From Streptomyces lomondensis (lineage in GTDB: Bacteria; Actinomycetota; Actinomycetes; Streptomycetales; Streptomycetaceae): a stretch of 64,000 bases of DNA. The notes under the pieces are model-generated. The model ran no database searches, was not told the origin of the DNA, and worked only from the letters and a program-made list of their open reading frames with translations. Positions within the stretch are counted from its first letter, which is position 1; each line of letters opens with the position of its first letter. The DNA lies in assembly GCF_014651035.1 (NCBI RefSeq), contig NZ_BMWC01000011.1, positions 186,001 through 250,000 of the forward strand, given 5' to 3'. This document shows positions 1-6,782 of the stretch, piece after piece. Made by a program: the position numbers and the translations under genes.

Positions 1-2
1 CG

Positions 3-284
3 TGGGGCCTGGCGCGGCACCGATGGGTCTGTACGAAGTTCTGGCTGACCCTCGCCACGACCACCGCCACGGTGTTCGCCCTGCGCCCCGGGGTGAACTC
101 GGCGGTCACCGCCGTCGCCGCGGGCGGGCCGCTGCCCGACGCCGGTGACGTGCTGTTCGGGCCGGTCGTCTCGCTGTCCGCGTACGTCTTCATGACGGTG
201 ATCTCCGTCCTGAAGCCGTGGGGCCTGACCAGGCGGGGAAGGCGACTGCGCACACCCGCCCGGCGCGCCCTCCAGGACGCCTGA
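3..284 (+). CDS. Integral membrane protein, C-terminal part (5' end outside window)
   Basis: The reading frame is open from the left edge of the window and stops at 282-284. About 93 residues are visible. An RHRWVCTKFWLTL-type stretch leads into one hydrophobic helix, and a second helix (LFGPVVSLSAYVFMTVISVL) precedes an Arg-rich cytoplasmic tail, the usual arrangement for the end of a small multi-pass membrane protein. The R-W-V-x-T-K-F-W motif recalls DUF2269-like or hypothetical Streptomyces membrane proteins. Function is unknown. Only the C-terminus can be judged. Confidence 0.6.
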   Translation, partial: WGLARHRWVCTKFWLTLATTTATVFALRPGVNSAVTAVAAGGPLPDAGDVLFGPVVSLSAYVFMTVISVLKPWGLTRRGRRLRTPARRALQDA

Positions 285-287
285 GCC

Positions 288-323
288 GTAACCGGATCCG
301 TAACCGAATCTGTAACCGGATTT
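288..323. repeat. Three tandem 12-bp direct repeats (iteron-like)
   Basis: Three back-to-back copies of GTAACCGgATcc lie at 288-299, 300-311 and 312-323. Copy 2 carries GAATCT and copy 3 GGATTT in the last six positions. They sit between the upstream membrane-protein stop and the TetR gene and run directly into a palindrome. Head-to-tail 12-bp units fit binding of a regulator on successive helical turns, but the binder is unknown. Confidence 0.75.
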
Positions 324-341
324 GCCTAAAGCTATTAGGCA
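323..341. promoter_or_regulatory. Palindromic operator TGCCTAA-N5-TTAGGCA, probable TetR site
   Basis: Perfect 7-bp arms TGCCTAA and TTAGGCA are separated by five bases, 36 bp upstream of the TetR-family start at 378. TetR regulators usually bind 15-21 bp palindromes in their own promoters, so autoregulation is the natural reading. The site abuts the third copy of the 12-bp repeat. Confidence 0.7.
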
Positions 342-377
342 GATGCACACTCTCTTCAGGCAGAAGGGAGTCGCCAT

Positions 378-965
378 ATGGCACGGGTAGGCCTGACCGC
401 GGAGCGTCTGACCCAGGCGGGCGCGGAACTCGCCGACGAGGTCGGCTTCGACCAGGTGACCGTCTCGGCGCTCGCCCGGCGGTTCGACGTCAAGGTCGCG
501 AGCCTGTACTCGCACGTGAGGAACTCCCAGGACCTGAGGACCCGCATCGCCCTGCTCGCCCTCGCGGAACTCGCCGACCGGGCCGCCGACGCCCTGGCCG
601 GACGGTCCGGCAAGGACGCGCTGACCGCCCTCGCGAACGTGTACCGCGACTACGCCCGGGAACACCCCGGCCGGTACGCCGCGGCCCAGCTGCGGCTCGA
701 CCCGCAGACGGCGGCGGCCAGCGCCGGCGTCCGGCACGCGCAGATGACCCGGGCCCTGCTGCGCGGCTACGACCTGACGGAACCGGACCAGACCCACGCG
801 GTCCGGCTGCTGGGCAGCGTCTTCCACGGGTACGTGAGCCTGGAACTGGGCGGCGGCTTCAGCCACAGCGCCCCCGACACCGACGTGACCTGGATCCGCG
901 TCCTCGACGCCCTCGACACCCTGCTGCGGAACTGGCCCCCGCCCCCCACGGAACCCCAAGGCTGA
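378..965 (+). CDS. TetR/AcrR family transcriptional regulator
   Basis: 195 residues. The N-terminal helix-turn-helix spans about residues 8-55: a leading helix, then VSALARRFDVKVASLYSHVRN, the TetR recognition-helix pattern with S-L-Y-S-H-V. The C-terminal ligand domain (about 70-185) contains an LGSVFHGYVSLELGGGF segment typical of the TetR_C_33 (WHG) class. The ATG at 378 has GGGAG eight bases upstream. It is followed after 4 bp by the SGNH hydrolase gene, so the two are probably cotranscribed and the hydrolase is the likely target. The palindrome at 323-341 is the likely autoregulatory operator. Confidence 0.9.
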   Translation: MARVGLTAERLTQAGAELADEVGFDQVTVSALARRFDVKVASLYSHVRNSQDLRTRIALLALAELADRAADALAGRSGKDALTALANVYRDYAREHPGRYAAAQLRLDPQTAAASAGVRHAQMTRALLRGYDLTEPDQTHAVRLLGSVFHGYVSLELGGGFSHSAPDTDVTWIRVLDALDTLLRNWPPPPTEPQG

Positions 966-969
966 CACC

Positions 970-2151
970 ATGCGCACCGAGCACGACTGGATCACCACCC
1001 CCCTCACCCTGGAGCTGCTGCGCGGCGCTCTCGACCTGGAGCGCACCGAGCACGGGCTGCTCCCGCACCGGCTGCCCGCCCGGGCCCGCGCCCAGAACAC
1101 CGACGCGCAGCTGGCCATGGCCGAGGCGCAGCCCTCCGGCGTCCGCCTGGCCTTCCGCACCGCCGCGACCGCCGTGGAACTGGACACGCTGCGCACCAAA
1201 CGCGACTACATCGGGGCCCCGCCCCGCCCGGACGGGCTGTACGACCTGCTCGTCGACGGCCGTCCGGCCGGCCAGGCCGCCACGACCGGCGGCAACGTCC
1301 TCACGATCGACATGGCCACCTGGAACGCCGAGCTCACGCCCGGCCCGGTCGGCACCGTCCGCTTCACCGGCCTGCCCGAGGGCGACAAGGACGTCGAGAT
1401 CTGGCTGCCGCACAACGAGACCACCGAGCTCGTCGCCCTGCGCACCGACGCGCCGGTCGAGCCCCTGCGGGACCGGGGCCGCCGGGTGTGGCTGCACCAC
1501 GGCAGTTCCATCAGCCAGGGCTCGGACGCCGCCAGCCCCACGGCCATCTGGCCCGCGATCGCCGCGTCCCTCGGCGGGGTGGAGCTGATCAACCTCGGAA
1601 TGGGCGGCAGCATGATGCTCGACCCGTTCACCGCGCGGACCATGCGGGACACCCCGGCGGACCTGATCAGCGTGAAGATCGGCATCAACATCGTCAACGG
1701 CGACGTGATGCGGCTGCGCGCCTTCGGCCCGGCCGTGCACGGTTTCCTCGACACGATCCGGGAGGGACACCCCGACACGCCGCTGCTGGTCGTCTCCTCC
1801 GTCCACTGCCCCATCCACGAGGACACGCCCGGCCCCAGCGCCCCGGACCTCGGCGAGATCGGCAAGGGCCGGCTGCGGTTCGCCGCGATGGGCGACCCGG
1901 CGGAGAAGGCCGCGGGCAAGCTCACGCTGGGCGTCATCCGCGAGGAGTTGTCCCGCATCGTGCGCCTGCGGGCGGCCGACGACCCGAACCTCCACTACCT
2001 CGACGGCCTCGACCTCTACGGCGCGTCCGACGCCGCCGAACTCCCCCTGCCCGACAACCTCCACCCGGACGCCGCGACCCACCGCCGCATCGGCGAACGC
2101 TTCGGCACCCTGGCCTTCGGCCCGGGAGGCCCCTTCACGGAACAGGGCTGA
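970..2151 (+). CDS. SGNH/GDSL-type hydrolase
   Basis: 393 residues with no obvious signal peptide, so probably cytoplasmic. An N-terminal beta-rich region (about 1-170) precedes the SGNH domain. Block I is HHGSSISQGSD, carrying the nucleophilic Ser; block II is NLGMGGS with the Gly; block III is KIGINIVN, supplying the Asn; block V is DNLHPD, with the catalytic Asp and His. Such proteins hydrolyse esters or acyl groups; the substrate cannot be read from sequence. The gene starts 4 bp after the TetR stop, implying a two-gene operon controlled by that regulator. Confidence 0.88.
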   Translation: MRTEHDWITTPLTLELLRGALDLERTEHGLLPHRLPARARAQNTDAQLAMAEAQPSGVRLAFRTAATAVELDTLRTKRDYIGAPPRPDGLYDLLVDGRPAGQAATTGGNVLTIDMATWNAELTPGPVGTVRFTGLPEGDKDVEIWLPHNETTELVALRTDAPVEPLRDRGRRVWLHHGSSISQGSDAASPTAIWPAIAASLGGVELINLGMGGSMMLDPFTARTMRDTPADLISVKIGINIVNGDVMRLRAFGPAVHGFLDTIREGHPDTPLLVVSSVHCPIHEDTPGPSAPDLGEIGKGRLRFAAMGDPAEKAAGKLTLGVIREELSRIVRLRAADDPNLHYLDGLDLYGASDAAELPLPDNLHPDAATHRRIGERFGTLAFGPGGPFTEQG

Positions 2152-2296
2152 GCGGGGGCGGGTGTCAGGCGGGCTGGATGACCAGGGCCGTGACGGCGGC
2201 GCAGATTCCGGGCGGGTCGTCCGGAAGGCCCGCGAGGAACACTTGCCGCCCGGCCGCTGGGCGGGTGTGGGGGCCGGGGAGGGAGTAGTCGAGCGC

Positions 2297-2364
2297 GTCG
2301 GCGGTCACGGGTGGGGAGCGTAGGGAGCGGGTCGGCGGTCACGGGTGGGGAGCGTAGGGGGCGG
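2297..2364. repeat. 34-bp tandem duplication
   Basis: A 34-bp unit beginning GTCGGCGGTCACGGGTGG occurs at 2297-2330 and again at 2331-2364 with a single mismatch (AGCGG versus GGCGG near the end). It lies at the 5' edge of a degenerated coding fragment, consistent with replication slippage in DNA under no selection. Confidence 0.85.
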
Positions 2365-2562
2365 GTCGGCCTGACCGCTCTCGACCCGGCCCCGCAGCAC
2401 CACCCCCGCACCCCGGGGAACCGGGTCGTCGGCACCTCCCGCCACTTCGCCACCCTGACCTGCGCGCTACTGCGGGCCAGGGGCGCCCCCGCCCGGGCCC
2501 GCCTGTTCACGGACCCGCACTTCGCTGCGCCGCGGCAACTCGCCCCGGGCGGCCCCGCCGGC
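2365..2562 (+). pseudogene. Remnant of a transglutaminase-like protein
   Basis: In the frame of 2311, about 29 residues (2416-2502) read NRVVGTSRHFATLTCALLRA followed by RGAPARAR. This matches the active-site region of bacterial transglutaminase-like proteins, usually V-G-T-C-R-H-F followed by ALLR-x-x-G-x-PARARCGF. The catalytic Cys position is Ser here, the following CGF is lost, and homology ends within about 20 residues on each side. No start codon or ribosome site is attached to it. I read it as a decayed fragment. Confidence 0.55.
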
Positions 2563-2580
2563 ACCCACTTTTTTGTGGGT
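2563..2580. promoter_or_regulatory. Palindrome ACCCAC-T6-GTGGGT, possible HxlR-type site
   Basis: Perfect 6-bp arms surround six T residues. It lies 89 bp beyond the stop of the leftward HxlR gene. The T-tract in the loop rather than after the stem argues against a classical terminator. HxlR-family operators in actinomycetes often have TACCCACT/AGTGGGTA-like arms, so it may be an orphan operator left from a lost target gene. Confidence 0.4.
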
Positions 2581-2668
2581 ACTGGGCAACGCCCGAAGTC
2601 CCGGCCAAGCTGGTCGCAGGGCGGCCGGTGGGGCGGCGGAGCGGGACAGGACGGGGGTGACGTACAGG

Positions 2669-3019
2669 TCAGGAGGCCGGCCGGGTGGCCTCCGCCAGTT
2701 TCTCCAGGCGACGGTGGCCCCAGTCGGACAACGGGGCCAGCGCCTCGGCGAGTTCGCGGCCGAACGCGGTCAGGGAGTACACCGTCTTCGGCGGCAGGAC
2801 GTCGTACACCTCCCGGTGCACCAGCCCGTCCGCCTCCATCTCCCGCAACGCCTCGGTCAGCACCTTCTCGGTGAGGCCGGGCAGTTGCCTGCGCAGCTCG
2901 CCCGGGCGGCGCGGACCCGACTCCAGCTGCCAGAGCAGGGTCGTCTTCCACTTGCCGTCGATCACGGCGATCGCGGCCGTCACTCCGCAGACGTTCGGAT
3001 CCTGGCGCCGGCGCGTCAT
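2669..3019 (-). CDS. HxlR family winged-helix regulator
   Basis: 116 residues. The family pattern is complete: a Cys near the N-terminus (NVCGVTAAIAVIDGKWKTTLLWQL), PGELRRQLPGLTEKVLTEALREMEADGLVHR as the winged helix, and the wing-to-tail segment PPKTVYSLTAFGREL. HxlR proteins sense reactive electrophiles or redox state, sometimes through the N-terminal Cys (residue 11). It is divergent from the imine-reductase-like gene with only about 40 bp between the starts, which makes that gene the likely target. Confidence 0.92.
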   Translation of the reverse strand: MTRRRQDPNVCGVTAAIAVIDGKWKTTLLWQLESGPRRPGELRRQLPGLTEKVLTEALREMEADGLVHREVYDVLPPKTVYSLTAFGRELAEALAPLSDWGHRRLEKLAEATRPAS

Positions 3020-3060
3020 CCTCGCCCCTCTTCGTCATCCATGGTCGGCCCTGGAAAGCC

Positions 3061-4020
3061 ATGGTCATCACTCTCGAAGGCGTTTCCAGCGTGTCCACGT
3101 ACAGCACCTCCCCGTCCACGGGGTATTCCGGCCACCTGCCCGCCGAGGGCGCCGGCACGGTCACCGTCCTCGGTCTCGGCCCGATGGGCCGGGCCCTGAC
3201 CGGGGCGTTCCTGGACGCGGGCCTGCGCACCACGGTCTGGAACCGCACACCGGGCCGGGACCGGGAGCTGCTCGACCGCGGTGCGGCAGGCGCCGCGTCG
3301 GCGGCGGAGGCGGTCGCCGCGAGCGAGGTGACCGTCGTCTGCGTGGTGAACTACGACGCCGCCGACGCCGTCCTGCGCCAGGACGAGGTCGCCGCCGCCC
3401 TCAAGGGCCGTACGGTCGTGAACCTGACGGCCGACACCCCGGCCCGGGCCCGGGACACCGCCGGCTGGGCCGCCGCGCACGGCATCCGCTACCTGGACGG
3501 CGCGATCATGACCCCGACGACGACCATCGGCACCCCCGACGCCGTCTTCCTGCACAGCGGACCGGCCGACCTCTACGAGGAACTGGCGTCCGTGCGCCAG
3601 GCGTTGGGCGGCACCCACACCCACCTGGGTGAGGAGCCGGGCCGGGCCGCGGCCTACGACATCGCTCTGCTCGACATCTTCTGGACGGCGATGGCGGGCT
3701 ACGCGCACGCCCTGGCGGTGGCCCGCGCCGAGGGCGTCTCCGCGACCGAACTGGCGCCCTTCGCCCAGGGCATCGGCGCGATCCTGCCGCCGGTGTTCGC
3801 GGAGACCGCCGCGGACGCCGACGCCGGCACCTACTCCGGCGAGGGCAATCCGCTGACGTCGGCCGTGTCGTCCATGGCCCACATCGTCCACGTCTCGGAG
3901 GCGCACGGCATCGACGCCGGCGTCATGCGCGCGGCCGAGGGCATGGCCCGCCGAGCCATCGGCCTCGGCCACGGGGAGGACGGCTTCATCCGCATCGCGG
4001 AGGTCATCGGACGGCGGTGA
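3061..4020 (+). CDS. NAD(P)-dependent imine reductase-like oxidoreductase
   Basis: Up to 319 residues. The Rossmann fold opens with VTVLGLGPMG (about 34-43) and VWNRT after beta-2, a dinucleotide-binding pattern of the 6-phosphogluconate/beta-hydroxyacid dehydrogenase superfamily. The C-terminal helical domain has AAYDIALLDIFWTAMAGYAHAL, where imine reductases place their catalytic Asp or Tyr, and ends GHGEDGFIRIAEVI, also typical of imine reductases. Expected reaction: NADPH-dependent reduction of a C=N bond in an unknown substrate. A start at GTG 3091 with GAAGG upstream is about as likely as ATG 3061. Divergent from HxlR. Confidence 0.82.
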   Translation: MVITLEGVSSVSTYSTSPSTGYSGHLPAEGAGTVTVLGLGPMGRALTGAFLDAGLRTTVWNRTPGRDRELLDRGAAGAASAAEAVAASEVTVVCVVNYDAADAVLRQDEVAAALKGRTVVNLTADTPARARDTAGWAAAHGIRYLDGAIMTPTTTIGTPDAVFLHSGPADLYEELASVRQALGGTHTHLGEEPGRAAAYDIALLDIFWTAMAGYAHALAVARAEGVSATELAPFAQGIGAILPPVFAETAADADAGTYSGEGNPLTSAVSSMAHIVHVSEAHGIDAGVMRAAEGMARRAIGLGHGEDGFIRIAEVIGRR

Positions 4021-4058
4021 GACAGGGCCGGGCAGTGTGGTGGTGGGTGCCACCCTGA

Positions 4059-6080
4059 TCAGAAAGGCAGCGGCCTCCCCCGCACCACCTCCAGCCGCGA
4101 CACCGCCCGCGTCAGCACCACGTACAGCCGGTGCAGCCCCCGTTCCTCCGCCTCGGCGACGGCCGCCGGCTCGACGGCCACGACATGGTCGTACTCCAGG
4201 CCCTTCACCACGCTCACCGGCACCAGGGACACCCGCGCGCCGGGTTCCTCGGGGCCCGCCGCCGCGATGCCCGCCGCGTCCAGTGCCGCCCGGACGCGGG
4301 GCACGTCCGCGTCCGCCGCGACGACCCCGACCGAGCCCTCCCGCCCCAGCGCGTCCCGTACGGCGTCCACGACCGCCGCGGGCACCCCGTCCGGAGTGGT
4401 CTCCCGCATCCGCAACTCGCCGTCGCCGCGCAGCGAACGGGCCGCCGGCACATCGACGTCCAGCCGCTCCAGCAGCCGGTTGGCCAGCCCGACCACCGCC
4501 TGCGGCACCCGGAAGCCGGTGGTCAGCTCGACCACGGCCGCGTCCGGCTTCCCCAGATGCGCCAGGACGGTGCGCCACGAGCGGGCCGCCCACGGCGTCG
4601 TCCCCTGCGCCAGGTCGCCCAGCACCGTCAGCGACCCGAAGGGCGCCCGGCGGGCGATGGCCCGGCACTCCATCGGGGACAGATCCTGTGCCTCGTCGAC
4701 GACGACATGCCCGTACCCCTCCGGGTGCTCGATCAGCCCGGCCACCTCGTCGAGCAGCACCAGGTCGGCGGCCGACCAGCGCGCCGACTTCCACGACCGC
4801 GGCGGCCCGGCCCACAGCAGCGCCCGCTGCTCACCGGCATCGAGCAGCCCCTCGGCAGCGGACGCCAACACCGCCGGGTCGCCGAGCAGTTCGGCCACGA
4901 CCTCCTCGGGCCGTACCCGGGGCCAGACGGCATCGACGTACGCCGACACCGGCCGCGCCCGCTCGACCCGGCGCACCCAGGCGTTGCCCGGCGGCCCGGC
5001 CCGCCGCTCGACCTGCTCGCGCAGACACCGCACGATCCGCGCCCGCACCCGTTCCCGCCCGACCCCGTACGGCGGTTCCTCCTCCCGCACGTCCGACACG
5101 ATCCGCGCCAGTTCCGCCTCCGGCACCCGCCACCGGTACGACCCGTCCGGCACGGCCAGCGAACCGGCCCCCTCGGCGCGCACCCGCGCGTACAGCGCCC
5201 GCCGCAGCACCTCGGCCATCCGGGCGTCGTGCTTGACCACGGCGGCCGGCGTCTCGTCGACGGCCCGGACCGGATGCCGCGCGATCTCCTCGCCCAGCGT
5301 CGACTGCCGTACGCCGGTCTCGCCGAGGGCGGGCAGGACCTCCGCGATGTACGACAGGAAGGTGCGGTTGGGCCCGAGGATCAGCAGGCCGCCGCGCCGG
5401 ACGCGCTGCGGGTGGGTGTAGAGCAGATACGCGGCCCGGTGCAGGCCGACGGCGGTCTTGCCGGTGCCGGGCGCGCCCTGCACGCACACCGACAGCGCGA
5501 GGTCCCCGCGTACGAGGTCGTCCTGCTCGGGCTGGATGGTCGCGGCGATGTCCCGCATGGGCCCGACGCGGGGCCGCTCGATCTCCCGGGCAACGATCTC
5601 GCTGGTCCGGGTCTCCCCCCGCCCCAGGTACTCGTCCTCCAGGCCGGTGAGATCCCCGGAGTCGCCCCGGCTGCCGGGCGCCCACCCGAACCGGCGGCGC
5701 ACAGCGACGTCCTGCGGGTCACGGGCGGAGGCCTGGTAGAAGGCGCGCGAGACGGGGGCGCGCCAGTCCACGACGAGGGGCGGTTCGGCCGGGTGCTCGG
5801 AGATGCGCAGCCGCCCGATGTGCAGGCGCCCGCCCGCGCCCTCGAACTCCAGGGCCCCGAAGAACAGGGGCCCTTCGGGAAGCTCCCGCAGTTCCTTGGC
5901 CCGGCTGCGCAGCCGGTACCCGAGGACCTCGGCGTCGGCACCCGACGCGGAGACGTCCTCCCCGATGACGACCTGTTCACCGGCGCCCTCGACCATCGCG
6001 GCGAGGGCGGCCCGGCAGCGGTCGTGGTGGGCGCGTTCCTGGGTGAGGGCGTGCTGGAGGGCAGGTTCGGTCGACGTCAT
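4059..6080 (-). CDS. HelD/HelR-type UvrD-family ATPase acting on RNA polymerase
   Basis: 673 residues. Superfamily 1 ATPase with Walker A GAPGTGKT (about 202-209), a Q-motif just before it, Walker B VVVDEAQDLSP (about 465) and late motifs including VVKGLEYDHVVAVEP and LYVVLTRA. The N-terminal 180 residues include a coiled-coil-like start and an LVVDWRAPVSRAFYQA block, as in actinobacterial HelD proteins, which remove stalled RNA polymerase; one clade (HelR) gives rifamycin tolerance. The rifamycin-associated element that often precedes HelR was not seen. A 51-bp AT-rich gap separates it from the upstream TetR gene, so it probably has its own promoter. Confidence 0.88.
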   Translation of the reverse strand: MTSTEPALQHALTQERAHHDRCRAALAAMVEGAGEQVVIGEDVSASGADAEVLGYRLRSRAKELRELPEGPLFFGALEFEGAGGRLHIGRLRISEHPAEPPLVVDWRAPVSRAFYQASARDPQDVAVRRRFGWAPGSRGDSGDLTGLEDEYLGRGETRTSEIVAREIERPRVGPMRDIAATIQPEQDDLVRGDLALSVCVQGAPGTGKTAVGLHRAAYLLYTHPQRVRRGGLLILGPNRTFLSYIAEVLPALGETGVRQSTLGEEIARHPVRAVDETPAAVVKHDARMAEVLRRALYARVRAEGAGSLAVPDGSYRWRVPEAELARIVSDVREEEPPYGVGRERVRARIVRCLREQVERRAGPPGNAWVRRVERARPVSAYVDAVWPRVRPEEVVAELLGDPAVLASAAEGLLDAGEQRALLWAGPPRSWKSARWSAADLVLLDEVAGLIEHPEGYGHVVVDEAQDLSPMECRAIARRAPFGSLTVLGDLAQGTTPWAARSWRTVLAHLGKPDAAVVELTTGFRVPQAVVGLANRLLERLDVDVPAARSLRGDGELRMRETTPDGVPAAVVDAVRDALGREGSVGVVAADADVPRVRAALDAAGIAAAGPEEPGARVSLVPVSVVKGLEYDHVVAVEPAAVAEAEERGLHRLYVVLTRAVSRLEVVRGRPLPF

Positions 6081-6106
6081 TCCACCGATCGTAAACGAAA
6101 AACGTG

Positions 6107-6130
6107 ACCGAGTTAAATAAATTACCGAGT
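6107..6130 (-). promoter_or_regulatory. AT-rich promoter segment with paired ACTCGGT repeats
   Basis: The 51-bp gap before the helicase gene is unusually AT-rich for this genome. On the minus strand it contains ACTCGGT twice (plus-strand ACCGAGT at 6107-6113 and 6124-6130), 17 bp apart, around a TAATTTATTTAA core. This looks like a dedicated promoter/operator for the helicase. Confidence 0.5.
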
Positions 6131-6131
6131 A

Positions 6132-6749
6132 TTACGAGCGCTGGAGGCGCGGCGGCATCCCGGCCGCCAGCCTCCCGAAGGCCCGCTCGGCCGCCGCCAC
6201 CGCCTCCGCCCGCACGTCCGCCGCCCGCTCCCCCGCCGCGATCCGCCGCCAGTTCTCCAGCGCGAGGACCCGCTGCACGGCCATGATCTGCCCGGCCGCG
6301 AGCCGAGCGTCCAGATCACCCCCGAGCACCTCGGCGAGCGCGGCCTCGGACCGCTCCTGGTGCGTGTGCGCCCGGGCGACCAGGGAGGGCGTCCCGTAGA
6401 GCAGGGCGTGGAAGGCCAGCACCTGGGGATCGTCGTTGAGCCCGGTCACGGGATCACCCCGCTCCAGCCCCGCCAGGAAGTGCCGCCGCAGCGCCTCCAC
6501 GGGCGGCTCGCCGGACTCCGCCACCACCCGCGCGGCCTCCCCCTCGTGGTCGGCGATCCGGTACAGCACCAGATCCTCCTTGGCCGGGAAGTACCGGAAC
6601 AGCGTCGGCTTGGAGATCTCGGCCGCCGCCGCCACCTCGGCGACGGACACCGCGTCGAAGCCCTTCTCCATGAACAGCCGGATGGCGATGTCCGACACGG
6701 TCTCGTACATCCGCCGCTTCTTGCGCTCACGCAGGCCGGTCTCGCTCAT
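6132..6749 (-). CDS. TetR/AcrR family transcriptional regulator
   Basis: 205 residues. An N-terminal helix-turn-helix (about 12-60) reads VAEVAAAAEISKPTLFRYFPAKEDLV, an essentially canonical TetR recognition region. The C-terminal domain is Ala-rich and helical with FHALLYGTPSLVARAH in the ligand/dimer part. It lies 33 bp downstream of the double-kinase gene and 51 bp upstream of the HelD-like gene, all on the same strand, so either could be a target. The ligand is unknown. Confidence 0.9.
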   Translation of the reverse strand: MSETGLRERKKRRMYETVSDIAIRLFMEKGFDAVSVAEVAAAAEISKPTLFRYFPAKEDLVLYRIADHEGEAARVVAESGEPPVEALRRHFLAGLERGDPVTGLNDDPQVLAFHALLYGTPSLVARAHTHQERSEAALAEVLGGDLDARLAAGQIMAVQRVLALENWRRIAAGERAADVRAEAVAAAERAFGRLAAGMPPRLQRS

Positions 6750-6782
6750 GGGGCGAGCCTACGCAGTGGGGCGACGAGCGCC

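Noticed and set aside
2563..2580. Terminator for the HxlR gene
   Set aside because: T-tract is in the loop, not after the stem, so an operator-like reading is preferred.
6081..6131. Rifamycin-associated element upstream of the HelD-like gene
   Set aside because: No GC-rich palindrome of the expected type in the leader.
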